A DNA stretch of 64,000 nt from Zetaproteobacteria bacterium (GTDB lineage Bacteria; Pseudomonadota; Zetaproteobacteria; Mariprofundales; Mariprofundaceae): contig PEAA01000007.1 of NCBI GenBank assembly GCA_002753275.1, positions 1-64,000 on the forward strand. Direction: 5' to 3'. How positions within the stretch are numbered: the stretch's first letter is position 1; every line of letters begins with the position of its first letter. The position numbers were made by a program, and so were the translations under genes. Shown piece by piece: positions 62,973 to 64,000 of the stretch. The notes beneath the pieces are model-generated. The model saw nothing but the letters and a program-made list of their open reading frames with translations, was not told where the DNA came from and ran no database searches.

Positions 62973-63374
62973 TTAACGCTTTGAGAATTGTGGTGCGCGA
63001 CGGGCTTTTTTCAAGCCATACTTCTTACGCTCTACAATGCGCGAGTCACGGGTGAGGTAGCCAGCCTTTTTCAATTCAGCACGAAGTCCTGAATCATACT
63101 CAAGCAATGCGCGAGCAATACCTAAACGAATGGCTCCCGCTTGGCCTGAAACGCCGCCACCTTTAACATTAACACGAACATCAATGCGGCCTGATAGTTT
63201 TGTTAACGCAAGAGGTGCCAATGCTTGTTGACGAATAATCTCAATTGGAAAGTAATCTTCAAGAGCTCTACCGTTAACAACGACTGTGCCATTGCCTGAT
63301 TGGATGAGAACGCGAGCAATGCCAGCCTTACGGCGACCTGTTGCTTGATATTGTGTGTTTTCTGCAGTTGCCAT
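62973..63374 (-). CDS. rpsI: 30S ribosomal protein S9
   Basis: The 133-residue S9 reads [57 protein letters not shown] and ends in [12 protein letters not shown], whose final KR reaches the tRNA in the P site. It lies 16 bases downstream of rplM in the standard rplM-rpsI pair. Confidence 0.98.
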   Translation of the reverse strand: MATAENTQYQATGRRKAGIARVLIQSGNGTVVVNGRALEDYFPIEIIRQQALAPLALTKLSGRIDVRVNVKGGGVSGQAGAIRLGIARALLEYDSGLRAELKKAGYLTRDSRIVERKKYGLKKARRAPQFSKR

Positions 63375-63390
63375 GTTTTAAAACCTCGGC

Positions 63391-63822
63391 TTAATTCAAT
63401 TTCAGTTCTTGCGGTTGTTGTGCCGCATGTGGATGCTCTGAACCAGCATACACTTTTAACTTTTTAAACATTGCGCGTCCCAAGGGATTCTTTGGCATCA
63501 TGCCTTTGATGGCAAGTTCCAGAATACGCTCAGGGAAACGCTCACGCTGTTTCTCAAGCGTGATGCTTTTAATACCACCAGGGAATTGACTATGGCGGTA
63601 GTATGTTTTTTGCATCTCTTTGGCGCCTGTAACAGCAATTTTCTCAGCATTGATAATGATGACATGGTCACCGCAATCTGCATGTGGGGTGAATTCAGGA
63701 CGATGTTTGCCACGAAGTATTTTTGCAACTTCACTGGCCAGACGACCAAGAATTACACCTTCTGCATCAATAATATGCCACTTACGCTCAATGTCACCGG
63801 GACGAACAGTCCATGTACGCAT
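63391..63822 (-). CDS. rplM: 50S ribosomal protein L13
   Basis: The 143-residue L13 starts [22 protein letters not shown], has [20 protein letters not shown], and [31 protein letters not shown] near the end, a complete match to the family plan. GGAG lies seven bases before the ATG. A strong promoter stands about 90 bases upstream. Confidence 0.98.
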   Translation of the reverse strand: MRTWTVRPGDIERKWHIIDAEGVILGRLASEVAKILRGKHRPEFTPHADCGDHVIIINAEKIAVTGAKEMQKTYYRHSQFPGGIKSITLEKQRERFPERILELAIKGMMPKNPLGRAMFKKLKVYAGSEHPHAAQQPQELKLN

Positions 63823-63907
63823 GGTTTACTCCATTACTTCTTAAAGTTAATCAATCATTCACTACTCACCAAGCATCGCATGGGACAATCATCTGAATGG
63901 GCTGCGC

Positions 63908-63935
63908 AGTATATGATAGGATAGATCTATGTCAA
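63908..63935 (-). promoter_or_regulatory. Sigma70 promoter of rplM-rpsI
   Basis: On the minus strand a perfect TTGACA (63930-63935) and TATACT (63908-63913) are 16 bases apart, leaving a leader of about 80 bases before the rplM ATG. Strength fits a ribosomal protein operon. Confidence 0.85.
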
Positions 63936-63942
63936 CCTTGTT

Positions 63943-63966
63943 GCATGCTATGTGCTGTTAGCATGC
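63943..63966. repeat. Perfect inverted repeat upstream of the rplM promoter
   Basis: GCATGCTA and TAGCATGC flank an 8-base spacer, seven bases upstream of the -35 box. It could be a regulator-binding site or the end of a structure from a transcript beyond the window. Nothing else is visible in the last 34 bases. Confidence 0.4.
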
Positions 63967-64000
63967 TGCGTGGGTCAAGTAGTTTTGCCAGTTGTTCTGG

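Overview
This is an ordinary, densely coded bacterial chromosome segment of moderate G+C from a Gram-negative proteobacterium. The Gram-negative signs are the MsbA lipid A flippase, the lipoprotein signal, AmiC with an AMIN domain, RpoH-type heat-shock promoter, DksA and an Isc-type regulator. The gene set and order (hupB-lon-clpX-clpP-tig, rplM-rpsI-argC plus a DUF6776-like protein, a BicA-like bicarbonate transporter, several hemerythrin/PAS/two-component oxygen or redox sensors) would suit a microaerophilic autotroph such as a member of the Zetaproteobacteria (Mariprofundus-like) or a related deep-branching lineage. That placement is inference from memory; no 16S rRNA gene is present.

Layout. 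1-190: 3' end of an IS256-family transposase cut by the window edge. 386-7158 (minus strand): a proteostasis block, tig-clpP-clpX-lon-hupB, bracketed by tRNA genes (Arg, His, Lys, Leu upstream; Val and Asp downstream, closed by an intrinsic terminator). 7413-15426: housekeeping genes in both orientations (ftsY, hemW, rng, maf, lipB, dksA, a BicA/SulP transporter, ispH). 15493-22387 (plus): bcp, coaBC, dut, rsmC, rsuA, then a hemerythrin-PAS-HD-GYP protein, a BASS-family transporter and a VanZ-like protein. gltA follows on the minus strand.

23665-29598 is a sensory set: a solitary NMT1/NrtA-like lipoprotein, a large membrane histidine kinase and a soluble REC-PAS-kinase-REC protein, with no transporter permease. 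A double-hairpin repeat separates it from xerD. 30783-35743 is the hrcA-grpE-dnaK-dnaJ heat-shock region, which carries both a CIRCE operator (before hrcA) and an RpoH-type promoter (before dnaK), plus a hairpin between dnaK and dnaJ; dapB overlaps dnaJ.

39091-47310 is the most unusual region: an Aer-like chemoreceptor, a 1098-residue hybrid kinase with a terminal Hpt, a HEAT-CheR fusion, a CheY, an Hpt-REC protein and a receiver-less CheB, with no CheA or CheW. It looks like the adaptation half of a chemosensory pathway wired to a multi-step phosphorelay. The kinase contains a run of ten G in its coding sequence.

47422-63822 returns to housekeeping: rpsO-pnp, an M16 peptidase, cysE, an iscR-iscS-iscA group without iscU (the cysteine desulfurase appears to start at CTG), an ACT-domain protein, def, then an envelope operon (amiC, msbA, DUF374 acyltransferase, L,D-transpeptidase). 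On the minus strand follow rplM-rpsI, argC, a DUF6776-like membrane protein, a gamma-carbonic-anhydrase-like protein and ppx.
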